NCBI GenBank assembly: GCA_902496595.1
Contig: CABVBV010000025.1
Location: 1 to 18,342 of the forward strand
DNA length: 18,342 nt
From: an uncultured Eubacteriales bacterium
GTDB taxonomy: Bacteria; Bacillota; Clostridia; Oscillospirales; Oscillospiraceae
Direction: 5' to 3'
Below, piece after piece: positions 6,394-13,742 of this stretch (position 1 is the stretch's first letter; each line of letters begins with the position of its first letter). The position numbers and the translations under genes were made by a program. Under the pieces are notes generated by a model. It saw nothing but the letters and a program-made list of their open reading frames with translations. It did not search any database and was not told where the DNA came from.

Positions 6394-7884
6394 ATGGATA
6401 AAAAACTGCATGGAGCGGGAGGGCCGCTCGGCGAGGAAATACGCAGGCTGGGGCGCGAGGAACTCATCGCGCTGGCGCTGGAGGTCTGTGAGGCCGCGGC
6501 GGACTGCGGCGAGAGCTTCCACGGGAACATACACCCCGGGAATATAACCAGAGACGCGGAGGGCCGCTTTGAACTCGGGCCGAGAGCGGATCATGCACCC
6601 GGAGAATGGTCTACCGACGAGCTGGAGTATATGGCTCCGGAGCTGTTCTGGAACGGAACTGCCGACGCCTCTGCCGACGTGTATTCTATCGGCCTGCTGC
6701 TTTACGCGGGCGTGAGCGGCGGGCTGCTGCCGTTCTTCAAAAAGGCTCCGGAGAATATGACGAACGAGCTGCGGGCCATGGCCCTGCGGCGCAGGATGAA
6801 CGGTGACGAGATACATATACCGGCGGCTGCGGGCGAGAGGCTCGGCCCGGTCATGGAAAAGTGCCTCAGGTTCGAGGCTTCGGAACGGTATAAGGATACG
6901 AAGGAGCTGGCGGGGGCCCTGCGCCCCTGCGTGGGCGAGGGCGACGCGAAGGCCATGGAGATGTTCGGCAAGCCCGAGCGGGAGCTGAGCGAGGTAGAGC
7001 GGACGATGGCGGGCATCCTGGCGCACCTGGAGCCCGAAGAGGACGAGGAACCCGAACCGGAGCCGGCGCAGGAACCGGAAACTCCGAAGGAGCCGGAGCC
7101 CGAGCCCGAGCCGCCGAAGGCCGAGCCGAAGCGCCCGAAGGTGGAGCTGCCGCCCGTGAAGCCCGTCGAGCCGCCGAAGCCCACGGGGCCGAGGCCGGAA
7201 TACAAGGTCGACCGGGACTTCGAGGAACGGGCGATAAGGGAAAAGGAAGCCCGGCCGAAGAGGAACGCAAAGCCTGTGATCATCGTGCTCTGCCTCTGCG
7301 TGGTCATAGTCATCGCAGCCCTGGCAGTGAAGTTCTTCCTGCCCGGCGAGGATGGTGAAGTCACCGCGAGCCCGACGCCGCCCGCGCAGACGGAGCAGTC
7401 CGGCGTTGTTGAGACTGCCGGGCCCACGCCGAGCCCGACGCCAACGCCCACGCCCACACCGAGCCCCACGCCTACGCCGGAGCCGACCTATGAGATCTTC
7501 GTCTCCGACTGTACCTGGGAGGAGGCCGCGGCCCTCTGCGAAGAGAAGGGCGGGCACCTCGTGGTCATCTCGGATCTTTCAGAGCTCTCAAAGGTGGCGT
7601 CCCTGGCGGATGAGGCCGGCGCACAGTTCGTCTGGATCGGCCTGCACCGCGTGGACGGCGAGCTCGTCTGGGTGACGGGAGAGGATATCGACTACTTCAT
7701 CTGGGGCCCCGGCGAGCCCTCCGTCCGCGACACGGACGGAACGGCCGAGGATTACGGCCTGCTGTGGAAGACGTCGCACTCCGGCTGGATCTACAACGAC
7801 TCGCGCAACGACCCAGTCTCCGCTTACCCGGGTATTTACAGCGGCAAGATCGCATATGTCTGCGAATATCCGCCCGAATCCTGA
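6394..7884 (+). CDS. Membrane protein: C-lobe-only pseudokinase, single TM, C-type lectin domain
   Basis: A 496-residue single-pass protein of unknown role. Residues about 1-190 resemble only the C-lobe of a Ser/Thr kinase: HGNIHPGN (43-50) stands where HRDIKPEN is expected, MAPE (80-83) is the APE motif, and DVYSIGLLLYAGVSGG begins at 95. The glycine loop and ATP-binding Lys are absent, the catalytic Asp is Asn and no DFG is visible, so activity is unlikely. Residues about 214-270 are a Pro/Glu/Lys-rich linker. A TM helix (about 294-316) follows a basic RPKRNAK stretch, which puts the N-terminus in the cytoplasm. A Pro-Thr repeat leads to a C-type lectin-like domain (about 366-496) with CTWEEAAALCEEKGGHLVVI, WIGL (from 414), WGPGEPS, YND and YVCEY. 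ATG 6394 is preferred to GTG 6388 because the GGGGTG ribosome-binding site covers the latter. Monocistronic; the ligand is unknown. Confidence 0.85.
   Translation: MDKKLHGAGGPLGEEIRRLGREELIALALEVCEAAADCGESFHGNIHPGNITRDAEGRFELGPRADHAPGEWSTDELEYMAPELFWNGTADASADVYSIGLLLYAGVSGGLLPFFKKAPENMTNELRAMALRRRMNGDEIHIPAAAGERLGPVMEKCLRFEASERYKDTKELAGALRPCVGEGDAKAMEMFGKPERELSEVERTMAGILAHLEPEEDEEPEPEPAQEPETPKEPEPEPEPPKAEPKRPKVELPPVKPVEPPKPTGPRPEYKVDRDFEERAIREKEARPKRNAKPVIIVLCLCVVIVIAALAVKFFLPGEDGEVTASPTPPAQTEQSGVVETAGPTPSPTPTPTPTPSPTPTPEPTYEIFVSDCTWEEAAALCEEKGGHLVVISDLSELSKVASLADEAGAQFVWIGLHRVDGELVWVTGEDIDYFIWGPGEPSVRDTDGTAEDYGLLWKTSHSGWIYNDSRNDPVSAYPGIYSGKIAYVCEYPPES
7423..7488 (+). repeat. Pro-Thr dipeptide-coding repeat
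   Basis: An in-frame run of 22 codons alternating Pro with Thr, Ser or Glu (residues 344-365), encoded mostly by degenerate CCN-ACG units. It forms an extended extracellular spacer between the membrane helix and the lectin-like domain. A 6-base repeat of this kind can change length by slippage without breaking the frame. Confidence 0.85.
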
Positions 7885-7899
7885 ATAATATAGATATAG

Positions 7900-7939
7900 C
7901 CGAAGGGCGCGCTGCAGCCGCAGCGCGCCCTTCGGTTTT
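7900..7939 (+). terminator. Strong intrinsic terminator between convergent genes
   Basis: A perfect 16-bp stem (7900-7915 with 7920-7935) with a 4-base loop, followed by TTTT on the plus strand, 16 bases after the lectin gene's stop. The hairpin also lies just beyond the stop of the minus-strand DUF2804 gene (7955) and may stop transcripts from both sides, although the minus-strand flank is only AT-rich and has no clear T run. Confidence 0.88.
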
Positions 7940-7954
7940 CCTGTATCGTGCCGG

Positions 7955-8986
7955 TCACCACTTGTTTTCCACTCTTTCGGCGAAGCCCGGGAAGTCCTTC
8001 ACGCGGATCTTCCTGCCGTCGTCCAGGACGGCGGTGCCGGTGAAGCGGCCGAAGACCTGATGCTGGTCGCTCTTAATTAGCTTCACATCGGTACAGCTGA
8101 CCCGGTCGAGGATGGGCTGGAAGTCCATTTCAAAGCGGCCCTCCTCGCTCGTGAACGTCCATTTGGAAAGATATGCATAATCCCCGCCTCTTCTCGGGAT
8201 GTTGAAGGTCACGCGGCCCAGCTTGTGGGCTTTGCCTTCATAAAAGAGCATATTCTCAGTTGCCGCCGAGGTATCTCCGAAGCCGTAGCCTATGTTCCAG
8301 CCGAAGGGCACCCCGTCCACCGCTCCGGAGGCGCTGCCCCAGTACCAGGTGTTGTGATATGTCCAGACGCCGCGGCCCCAGTCGAGGACGCCGAAAGCCG
8401 TACCGGGCTCAAATTCATATCTGCGGCCCCGGACGTTCACCCAACCGGAGGCCCTCATGCAGTTTATTTTCTGATTGTAGTAGAAGTGCCCCTTCTTTTT
8501 GAACGGGGTACATATGACCATGCTCTCCTCCGGCTCGGCCGTGAGCAGTATCCTGCCTTCTATCGGACGTCCGCCGGCAAAGTTCTCCATCCTGAAGAGC
8601 AGAAGCCTGCCCTCCGGAGTGTGCCTGAAGGCGATCTCATATCCCTTGCCGGAGCCGACCACGTCTCCTGAGGCGGAGCTCTCGGGCAGTTTCCTCCTGC
8701 CCATCGTGAAGGCGCTCATGGGCGACACGGTCTGCTGCCAGAGATTTTCAAAGTCCAGGAAGGATATGGAGTCCAGACCCATATAGCCGTTATCGTCCAC
8801 AGTGAGGGCGACGGCGAACTTGCCGTTGTTTACAAGGTAGTAGTCCCATTCCTTTATTCTGTACGCCGGGGCCTTTACATCGGCCCTCTTGTACACCGGG
8901 AGCAGTTTTTTCGCGTAGCCCGGCTCGGCTATGTTGCCGTTTCGGTCGAGCAGCGGCCGGACTCTGGTTATCTCGTGCTGCCTCAT
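7955..8986 (-). CDS. DUF2804 domain protein
   Basis: A 343-residue soluble protein matching the DUF2804 family as recalled; its biochemical function is not established. There is no signal peptide or membrane helix. Near the N-terminus is RIKEWDYYLVNNGKFAVALT, then DDNGYMGLDSISF; the middle has FKKKGHFYYNQKINCMRASG; the best-conserved part is FGVLDWGRGVWTYHNTWYWG, followed by DGVPFGWNIGYGFGDTSAATEN. The many Trp, Tyr and Gly residues and alternating hydrophobics suggest a beta-rich fold, as in lipocalin-like or carotenoid/lipid-modifying proteins, but this is inference. ATG 8986 overlaps the stop of the helicase-loader gene (ATGA, 8986-8983), and an AAAGGA lies about 10 bases upstream. It is the last gene of a three-gene minus-strand unit, which makes coupling to the replication genes notable. 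Confidence 0.85.
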   Translation of the reverse strand: MRQHEITRVRPLLDRNGNIAEPGYAKKLLPVYKRADVKAPAYRIKEWDYYLVNNGKFAVALTVDDNGYMGLDSISFLDFENLWQQTVSPMSAFTMGRRKLPESSASGDVVGSGKGYEIAFRHTPEGRLLLFRMENFAGGRPIEGRILLTAEPEESMVICTPFKKKGHFYYNQKINCMRASGWVNVRGRRYEFEPGTAFGVLDWGRGVWTYHNTWYWGSASGAVDGVPFGWNIGYGFGDTSAATENMLFYEGKAHKLGRVTFNIPRRGGDYAYLSKWTFTSEEGRFEMDFQPILDRVSCTDVKLIKSDQHQVFGRFTGTAVLDDGRKIRVKDFPGFAERVENKW

Positions 8987-9987
8987 GTGCCGCGATCCTT
9001 TCTGAGAAGCCTGATGTCTCGCCCGGAAAAGCTCAGGAGCAGGTACTCCCCTTCCAGCCGGGACGTTATCTGTTCTCCATATTTCCTGCGCAGCTCGTCA
9101 AAGCTGCAGTTGGTGCTCACGATCGTGCTCTTGTTCTCATTCAACCTGGTGTTGATGAGCTGATAGAGCGCAGAGACGGAAAACGAGGTTATCATCTCGG
9201 TGCCCAGATCGTCGAGGATCATGAGGTCGCAGCCAAGGTAGTCCCTGACCCTCGCCGCCGCCGACTCCCCTTCCGAGTTCTCCCTCGAGAACCTCTGAGT
9301 CTCAAAAGCGCCCAGCGCCGCTGCGGCGGATTCGTAGGCGACGGAGAAACCCTCTTCGGCGACCACTCTCGCGATACAGGCAGAGAGATAGGTCTTGCCA
9401 AGGCCGGTGCCGCCCATGAAAATGAGGTTCGGGGAGCCCTTTGCGAAATTCTTCGCATATTCGCGGCAGGTCTCGAACACCACGGTCATACACTCTCTGG
9501 GCGAGGCCCCGGTCTTCGGGTCTTTCACCGGATCGTACCAGTCCAGCTCGAAGCTCTCGAAGCGTTCGTCGCCTCCGCGCAGAAGGCTGCTCAGCTCTTT
9601 GGTCAGCTCCATATTATAGAGCTTTTTCAGGCAGCGGCACGGCGCCCTGCCGTCCAGACCCGTGTCGCGGCAGATGCGGCAGCTGCAGATCTCGTCCGTA
9701 TAGTCGATGGGGAAGCCTCCGGAAACCAGAAGCTCGGCACGCTCCTGCTGGAGAGCCAGGTTTTCCCGATGCAGAGCCTCTATCCGCTCCTTCGTTCCGC
9801 TCTCCCTGCTCATGGTAAGCCTGGAGAGCTCTATCATCTGCTGCCTCAGTCTCCGGTCGATACCGATGAGCCCCGGCAGTCTTTCATATGCACGCTCCAG
9901 GCGCCTCCGCTGCTCGGAGGCGTTTTCTTCCCTTATGCCGGCGAGCCTTTCCCTGGCCCTCGCCAGCAGTCTGCCGTTGTAGCCCAT
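8983..9987 (-). CDS. DnaI/DnaC-like AAA+ replicative helicase loader
   Basis: A 334-residue cytoplasmic ATPase that probably loads the replicative DNA helicase at origins or restart sites. The N-terminal 100 residues are helical and charged. Next is a cysteine cluster (C101, C103, C106, C117, C119 in CSCRICRDTGLDGRAPCRC), likely a zinc site as in Firmicute DnaI-type loaders. The AAA+ core has Walker A GGTGLGKT (192-199), Walker B DLMILDDLG (254-262), a sensor-1-like STNCS and a TSRLEG arginine region. The start is ATG 9987: GGAGG at 10003-9999 lies 11 bases upstream and overlaps a GTG 12 bases further upstream, which therefore cannot be used. It lies 18 bases after the DnaD-like gene and overlaps DUF2804 by 4 bases. 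An IstB transposition helper is less likely, because no transposase is present and a DnaD gene is adjacent. Confidence 0.9.
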   Translation of the reverse strand: MGYNGRLLARARERLAGIREENASEQRRRLERAYERLPGLIGIDRRLRQQMIELSRLTMSRESGTKERIEALHRENLALQQERAELLVSGGFPIDYTDEICSCRICRDTGLDGRAPCRCLKKLYNMELTKELSSLLRGGDERFESFELDWYDPVKDPKTGASPRECMTVVFETCREYAKNFAKGSPNLIFMGGTGLGKTYLSACIARVVAEEGFSVAYESAAAALGAFETQRFSRENSEGESAAARVRDYLGCDLMILDDLGTEMITSFSVSALYQLINTRLNENKSTIVSTNCSFDELRRKYGEQITSRLEGEYLLLSFSGRDIRLLRKDRGT

Positions 9988-10005
9988 GCTTCGCCGCACC
10001 TCCGA

Positions 10006-10950
10006 TCAGCCGCCCTTCCGGACTTTGTCGTATATCTTCTTCATCCGCTCGAGTTCTCCGGTGTTGTTCTGCTCCCGCGCCTGGGCGGTTCTTGCTGCTC
10101 CGCCGCGCCTTGGAGCGTCGCCTTCCTCGATCTCCTTCATCGTATGAAGGCCCTTGTCGTGCCAGCTCTGGATGATCCTGTTCATGTAGTTCCACTTGAG
10201 CTGGCCGGTGTTAGTTACGGTCTTGTCGTAGGCGAGCTCGATGGCTTCGTTTGTGAAGCCCTGCTCGAGCCAGCCCTCAAGGTATTTTCGCTCCGTCGAG
10301 GTCAATTGCCTGTCGTGGATGCCGAAGGAGCGCTTGAGCGACTCCAACGCATCCCTCTGCCTGGCTCTCGAACGGATGTAATCCTCAGCCTGCTCAAAGG
10401 TCATTATCTCACGATCAGCCCAGATATACGCCTCTTTTTCGATCTGCCTCATCGTCGGCAGCCTGCCGGGGCCGAATTTGAGCCTGTACTCCTCGCAGCA
10501 GTGGTGCAGAAGCTCCATTATGACATCCACAGGCAGGCCCAGAAAGTCATAGATGCCGAAGAGCGTCTTCGTATCTGCGCCCGACAGCGTCCTGCCAAGC
10601 AGCGCCTCGGCTTCCGCGAGTATGCTTTTGAAGTCAGGGTCTTCGCCCGAGCGCCTGACAAGATCTTCCGCCGTGTACTCAGGCATGGAGTCCGAAGGCC
10701 CTGCGGGCCTCAGGCCCGAGTCCGAGCCGGAGACCAGGCCCGCCGCTCTCAGCCGCTCCGCACAGCTGCGCAGTCTGCCGGGCTCCCAGCCGAGACCCCG
10801 GCAGAGCTCCGACTCAGGCTGCTGGCCTCGCCTGAGCAGATATATGTACAGCAGTGCGCAGTCCCCGTCTCCCTCGGATATCAGCTTGTCCGCGTCCTCC
10901 CCGGGCAGTGCGCACGCTGAGGCGTTCAGCCGGTAGCTACTGTCTCTCAT
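10006..10950 (-). CDS. DnaD-like primosome protein (DnaD/DnaB domains)
   Basis: A 314-residue protein of the DnaD/DnaB superfamily, which remodels DNA and helps load the replicative helicase in Firmicutes. The N-terminal ~75 residues look like a winged-helix region (CALLYIYLLRRGQQPESELC). Two helical DnaD-type repeats follow: one around IYDFLGLPVDVIMELLHHCC with MRQIEKEAYIWAD, and a second from STERKYLEGWLEQGFTNEAI that ends in the diagnostic YMNRIIQSW (255-263). The tail is Arg/Lys-rich and may bind DNA. ATG 10950 has an AGAGGA 7 bases upstream; a TTG two codons earlier would sit on that site and is rejected. It is the first gene of the unit with the helicase loader and DUF2804 and has its own promoter. 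Confidence 0.88.
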   Translation of the reverse strand: MRDSSYRLNASACALPGEDADKLISEGDGDCALLYIYLLRRGQQPESELCRGLGWEPGRLRSCAERLRAAGLVSGSDSGLRPAGPSDSMPEYTAEDLVRRSGEDPDFKSILAEAEALLGRTLSGADTKTLFGIYDFLGLPVDVIMELLHHCCEEYRLKFGPGRLPTMRQIEKEAYIWADREIMTFEQAEDYIRSRARQRDALESLKRSFGIHDRQLTSTERKYLEGWLEQGFTNEAIELAYDKTVTNTGQLKWNYMNRIIQSWHDKGLHTMKEIEEGDAPRRGGAARTAQAREQNNTGELERMKKIYDKVRKGG

Positions 10951-10981
10951 CGTCAATTCCTCTCTTCAACTACGGACTTAC

Positions 10982-11010
10982 ATTTTATCATTTATTTTGT
11001 CTTGTAGCAA
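10982..11010 (-). promoter_or_regulatory. SigA-type promoter for dnaD-loader-DUF2804 unit
   Basis: Read on the minus strand: TTGCTA (11010-11005), a 17-base spacer and TAAAAT (10987-10982), with an extended -10 TG. The leader is about 25 bases. Its -35 overlaps that of the opposing U32 promoter by three bases (11005-11007). Confidence 0.7.
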
Positions 11011-11030
11011 GAGGGGGCTTGTGATATAAT
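11002..11030 (+). promoter_or_regulatory. SigA-type promoter for U32-maf-mreCD-mrdA operon
   Basis: TTGTAG (11002-11007), a 17-base spacer and a perfect TATAAT (11025-11030), with an extended -10 TG at 11022-11023. The leader of about 60 bases is AT-rich and ends in AGGAG (11083-11087). No further promoter or terminator is recognised until 17321, so this one probably drives five genes. Confidence 0.75.
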
Positions 11031-11095
11031 CATTTCCGTATGTAATCGAATTGTAATCTTAAAACGTAACGGTTAATTGCTCAGGAGTAGTTGCG

Positions 11096-13171
11096 ATGCT
11101 CGAGGTAACGACACCCGCGCCGAACGCCGAGGCAGTGATAGCGGCGGTGCAGAGCGGCGCGGACTCAATCATAATACGCTTCGGCGGCGCCGGGGGGCGC
11201 GGCTTTACTCAGGCGGAGTTCACGAAGGCCGTCCGGTATTGCCGGGTCAGGGGCTGCCGCGTTTACGCCGAGCTCGACACTCTGGTGGCGGACTCGGAGA
11301 TGCCCGCGGCGGCGGAGCTGGTGCGCAGCGCCTGCGAGGCGGGAGTGGACGCGGTCATTGCTCAGGACTGGGGCTTCATTCTGGCTGCGCGCCAGTCGGC
11401 GCCTCTCATGCGCGTGTTCGCGGGTGAGCGCCTGGGCCTGCACAACGCTGCAGGCATAGAGGCTGCGATCCAGCTGGGGGTTTCCAGAATAATGCTGCCG
11501 TGCGAGCTGCCCATGGACGAGATACGCTCGATAGCGAGGAGAGGCGGAGTGGAGCTGGGCGTGACGGTAGCGGGTACGCTCTGCGCTTCAAGGCAGGGGC
11601 AGTGCTATATGGCGTCTATAAACGGACGCGGCTGCGCGAACCGGGGCGATTGCCCGGAACTCTGCCGGGAGAAATATTCGCTCGGCGGCAGGATGGACGA
11701 CTACCCCCTGAGTATGCGCGACCTCATGGCTCTGGACAGGATACCGGAGCTCGTCGGCCTCGGGATATCGGAGGTCATAGTGGGCAGAGGCGTCAAGAGA
11801 CCGGAACGGCTTGCGAAGCTGACTTCAATTGGAGTAAAATGCTCAAAGGACGTGAGAAAGCCCACCCCGATCGAGAAGGACGAGCTGGAGCTCATCTTCA
11901 CCGGAAGGGAATTTACCGAGGGATACTATCCTGAAGGGCCGACCGAGGATATGCTGAGCTTTCCCGGCAGGCCGGACAGGGACGCCGAGAGGGCCATGCA
12001 CGCTGTGCGCAAAGGTTATGCGGATTCGGAGCTCAGAAGGGTTAAGGTCGAGTTCTTCGCGCTCATCCAGGAGGGCAGGCCGTTCAGGAGCGGGATACAG
12101 GACGAGGACGGCAACAGAGCCGTATGGAACGGGCCCGTACCCATGCCCATATACGGTCAGAGCTTCAACCGGAACTCGGTGGAGGCCGAATTTCGGAAGA
12201 CGGCGGGGACGCCGTACAGCTGCGAGAGAGTGAACGTCATGCTTGGGCCGGGGGTCATGCTGCCTGAGGGAACGGTGCAGCAGGCAAGGCGCGAGCTGAT
12301 AAAGCAGCTCACGGCGAAGAGGGCCGAGGCCCCGGCGGTTCGCACGGGAAGACTGGCGCCGGCCATGGGCGGCAGTCCGGAGGCCGCGAAGCTAGACTGC
12401 ATCTTCGAGGTCATGTCCGCCTCACAGCTCACTGAGGAGCTCGCGGAGCTAGGGCCTGATTTCCTGTATGTGCCCATTTCCGAGCTGGCGGAGAGCCCGG
12501 GCAGCATCGAACCCTTCCTCTCCAGAGGCGTCACGGTCGCGGCGGTCATGCCCAGAGTGATACACGACGGCGAGCTGCGCGAGATGGCCGGGCTGCTGCA
12601 GAGGGCCAGGACTGCCGGGGTCACACAGGCTTTGGCAGGCAGCTTCGGGCACATAGGCATCGCCAGAGCCGCCGGCCTTGACGTGCGCGGCGACTATGCG
12701 CTCAACGTTTTCAATTCGTATACGCTCCAGATCGCATCGAGGGCCGGGCTGCTGTCGGCGACGCTGTCGTTTGAGCTGAACATGGAGCAGATAAGGCAGT
12801 TATCGAAGCCGGTGGATACGGAGATAATAGTTTATGGCCGGCTGCCGGCGATGCTGACGGAGCGCTGCCTGATAAAAGCGAGCGCGGGGCGCTGCGCCTG
12901 CGGGGCTCCGGCGAGGATGAGCGACGAATACGGCGGGGTGTACCCGGTGGTGAGGGAGTATATCTGCCGAAACGCGGTCTACGGGCCGTCGAAGGTGTTC
13001 CTGGGCGACAAGCTCGAGGACGTGAGGAAGGCGGGCGTGCGCGGTATGCGGCTGCTGTTTACGAACGAGGGCGCGAGGGAATGCGTCGAGGTCGCGAAGA
13101 GTTTCCTCGGCCTGAGCGAATACCGGCCGAACGGGCTCACCAGGGGCCTGTATTACAGAGGTGTTGAATGA
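11096..13171 (+). CDS. U32 family protein, long form
   Basis: A 691-residue cytoplasmic protein annotated in relatives as peptidase U32. Characterised U32 members include collagenase-like PrtC and O2-independent hydroxylases of tRNA, rRNA or ubiquinone, so the substrate here is open. The N-terminal half is a TIM-barrel-like region (APNAEAVIAAVQSGADSIII) leading to the family signature GTLCASRQGQCYMAS with CANRGDCPELCREKY (163-190); Cys163, Cys170, Cys186 and Cys190 could hold an iron-sulfur cluster. The second half (about 437-690) is typical of long clostridial forms: FEVMSASQL, YALNVFNSYTLQI, SFELNMEQI, IVYGRLPAMLTERC, and further cysteines in GRCACG. ATG 11096 has AGGAG 8 bases upstream. 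It is first in the operon, and maf begins one base after its stop. Confidence 0.88.
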   Translation: MLEVTTPAPNAEAVIAAVQSGADSIIIRFGGAGGRGFTQAEFTKAVRYCRVRGCRVYAELDTLVADSEMPAAAELVRSACEAGVDAVIAQDWGFILAARQSAPLMRVFAGERLGLHNAAGIEAAIQLGVSRIMLPCELPMDEIRSIARRGGVELGVTVAGTLCASRQGQCYMASINGRGCANRGDCPELCREKYSLGGRMDDYPLSMRDLMALDRIPELVGLGISEVIVGRGVKRPERLAKLTSIGVKCSKDVRKPTPIEKDELELIFTGREFTEGYYPEGPTEDMLSFPGRPDRDAERAMHAVRKGYADSELRRVKVEFFALIQEGRPFRSGIQDEDGNRAVWNGPVPMPIYGQSFNRNSVEAEFRKTAGTPYSCERVNVMLGPGVMLPEGTVQQARRELIKQLTAKRAEAPAVRTGRLAPAMGGSPEAAKLDCIFEVMSASQLTEELAELGPDFLYVPISELAESPGSIEPFLSRGVTVAAVMPRVIHDGELREMAGLLQRARTAGVTQALAGSFGHIGIARAAGLDVRGDYALNVFNSYTLQIASRAGLLSATLSFELNMEQIRQLSKPVDTEIIVYGRLPAMLTERCLIKASAGRCACGAPARMSDEYGGVYPVVREYICRNAVYGPSKVFLGDKLEDVRKAGVRGMRLLFTNEGARECVEVAKSFLGLSEYRPNGLTRGLYYRGVE

Positions 13172-13172
13172 T

Positions 13173-13742
13173 ATGCGTATGATATTGGCGTCCGGTTCGC
13201 CCAGGAGGCGCGAGCTTTTGGAGATGTTGGGGCTCGAGTTCGAGGTCTGCCCGGCGACCGGAGGGGAGCATCCCCCGAAACACGCGGGGCCGGACGAGAT
13301 AGTCCTGGCTCTCGCAGAGGCGAAAGCGCGTGAAGTCGCGGAACACTCTGACGGGGAAAACGTCATAATAGCTGCGGACACGATAGTCTGGCTGGACGGA
13401 GAGCTGCTCGGCAAGCCTCACGACGAGGCGGAGGCTGCGCGGATGCTGAGGGCGCTTTCAGGCAGGGAGCACGAGGTCTGGACAGGCGTGTGTATAATAA
13501 AAGGAAAAGAGGAACTCAGGGGCGCGGAACAGACCTTCGTGAAGTTCAGAGAACTGACTGAAGAGGAGATCAGCTCCTACATAGCCACGGGCGAACCCAT
13601 GGACAAGGCCGGGGCCTACGGAGCCCAGGGCTACGCATCTGTCTTCGTCGAGGGCATAAGAGGCGACTTTTTCAACGTCATGGGCCTGCCCATATGCAGG
13701 CTCGGCAAAATGCTCGGTAAATTGGGTGTGAAGCTGCTTTGA
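13173..13742 (+). CDS. maf: Maf nucleotide pyrophosphatase
   Basis: A 189-residue house-cleaning enzyme that hydrolyses nucleoside triphosphates (dTTP/UTP or modified bases in characterised members) to monophosphates. It is often encoded next to cell-shape genes. The N-terminus reads MRMILASGSPRRRELLEMLG, the canonical Maf motif; the central AADTIVWLDGELLGKP carries the catalytic Asp; GREHEVWTGVCII and AGAYGAQGYASVFVEGIRGD are further conserved blocks. ATG 13173 is chosen because GAGGTG (13158-13163) lies 9 bases upstream. It starts one base after the U32 stop, and its stop overlaps the mreC start, so translational coupling on both sides is likely. Confidence 0.95.
   Translation: MRMILASGSPRRRELLEMLGLEFEVCPATGGEHPPKHAGPDEIVLALAEAKAREVAEHSDGENVIIAADTIVWLDGELLGKPHDEAEAARMLRALSGREHEVWTGVCIIKGKEELRGAEQTFVKFRELTEEEISSYIATGEPMDKAGAYGAQGYASVFVEGIRGDFFNVMGLPICRLGKMLGKLGVKLL

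Noticed and set aside
4749..6530. 593-codon open frame on the minus strand opposite the NSS transporter
   Set aside because: It is antisense to a clearly recognised membrane protein. Its composition is dominated by Asp, Glu, His, Arg and Gly, as expected from the reverse of GC-rich coding DNA. It has no ribosome-binding site or recognisable domain.
7423..7488. Pro-Thr repeat region considered as a CRISPR-like or mobile tandem repeat
   Set aside because: The units are 6 bases, degenerate and in frame, so they encode a protein spacer. There are no repeat-spacer units.
6325..7557. 410-codon minus-strand frame opposite the pseudokinase-lectin gene
   Set aside because: It is Arg/Leu/Gly-rich, the mirror of a Pro/Glu-rich linker. 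The plus frame has a promoter, ribosome-binding site, TM helix and lectin motifs, which settles the coding strand.
7900..7939. 16-bp palindrome considered as an operator or attachment site
   Set aside because: It sits just after a stop codon between convergent genes and is followed by a T run, so it is explained as a terminator. No integrase or duplicated core is present.
8983..9987. IstB-type transposition helper as an identity for the AAA+ gene
   Set aside because: There is no transposase, inverted repeat or target duplication. The neighbouring DnaD gene and the N-terminal cysteine cluster fit a helicase loader better.
9769..10920. 383-codon plus-strand frame across the loader/DnaD genes
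   Set aside because: It is antisense to two conserved genes and bridges their intergenic gap, with low-complexity Arg/Leu/Pro composition. It has no domain match by eye.
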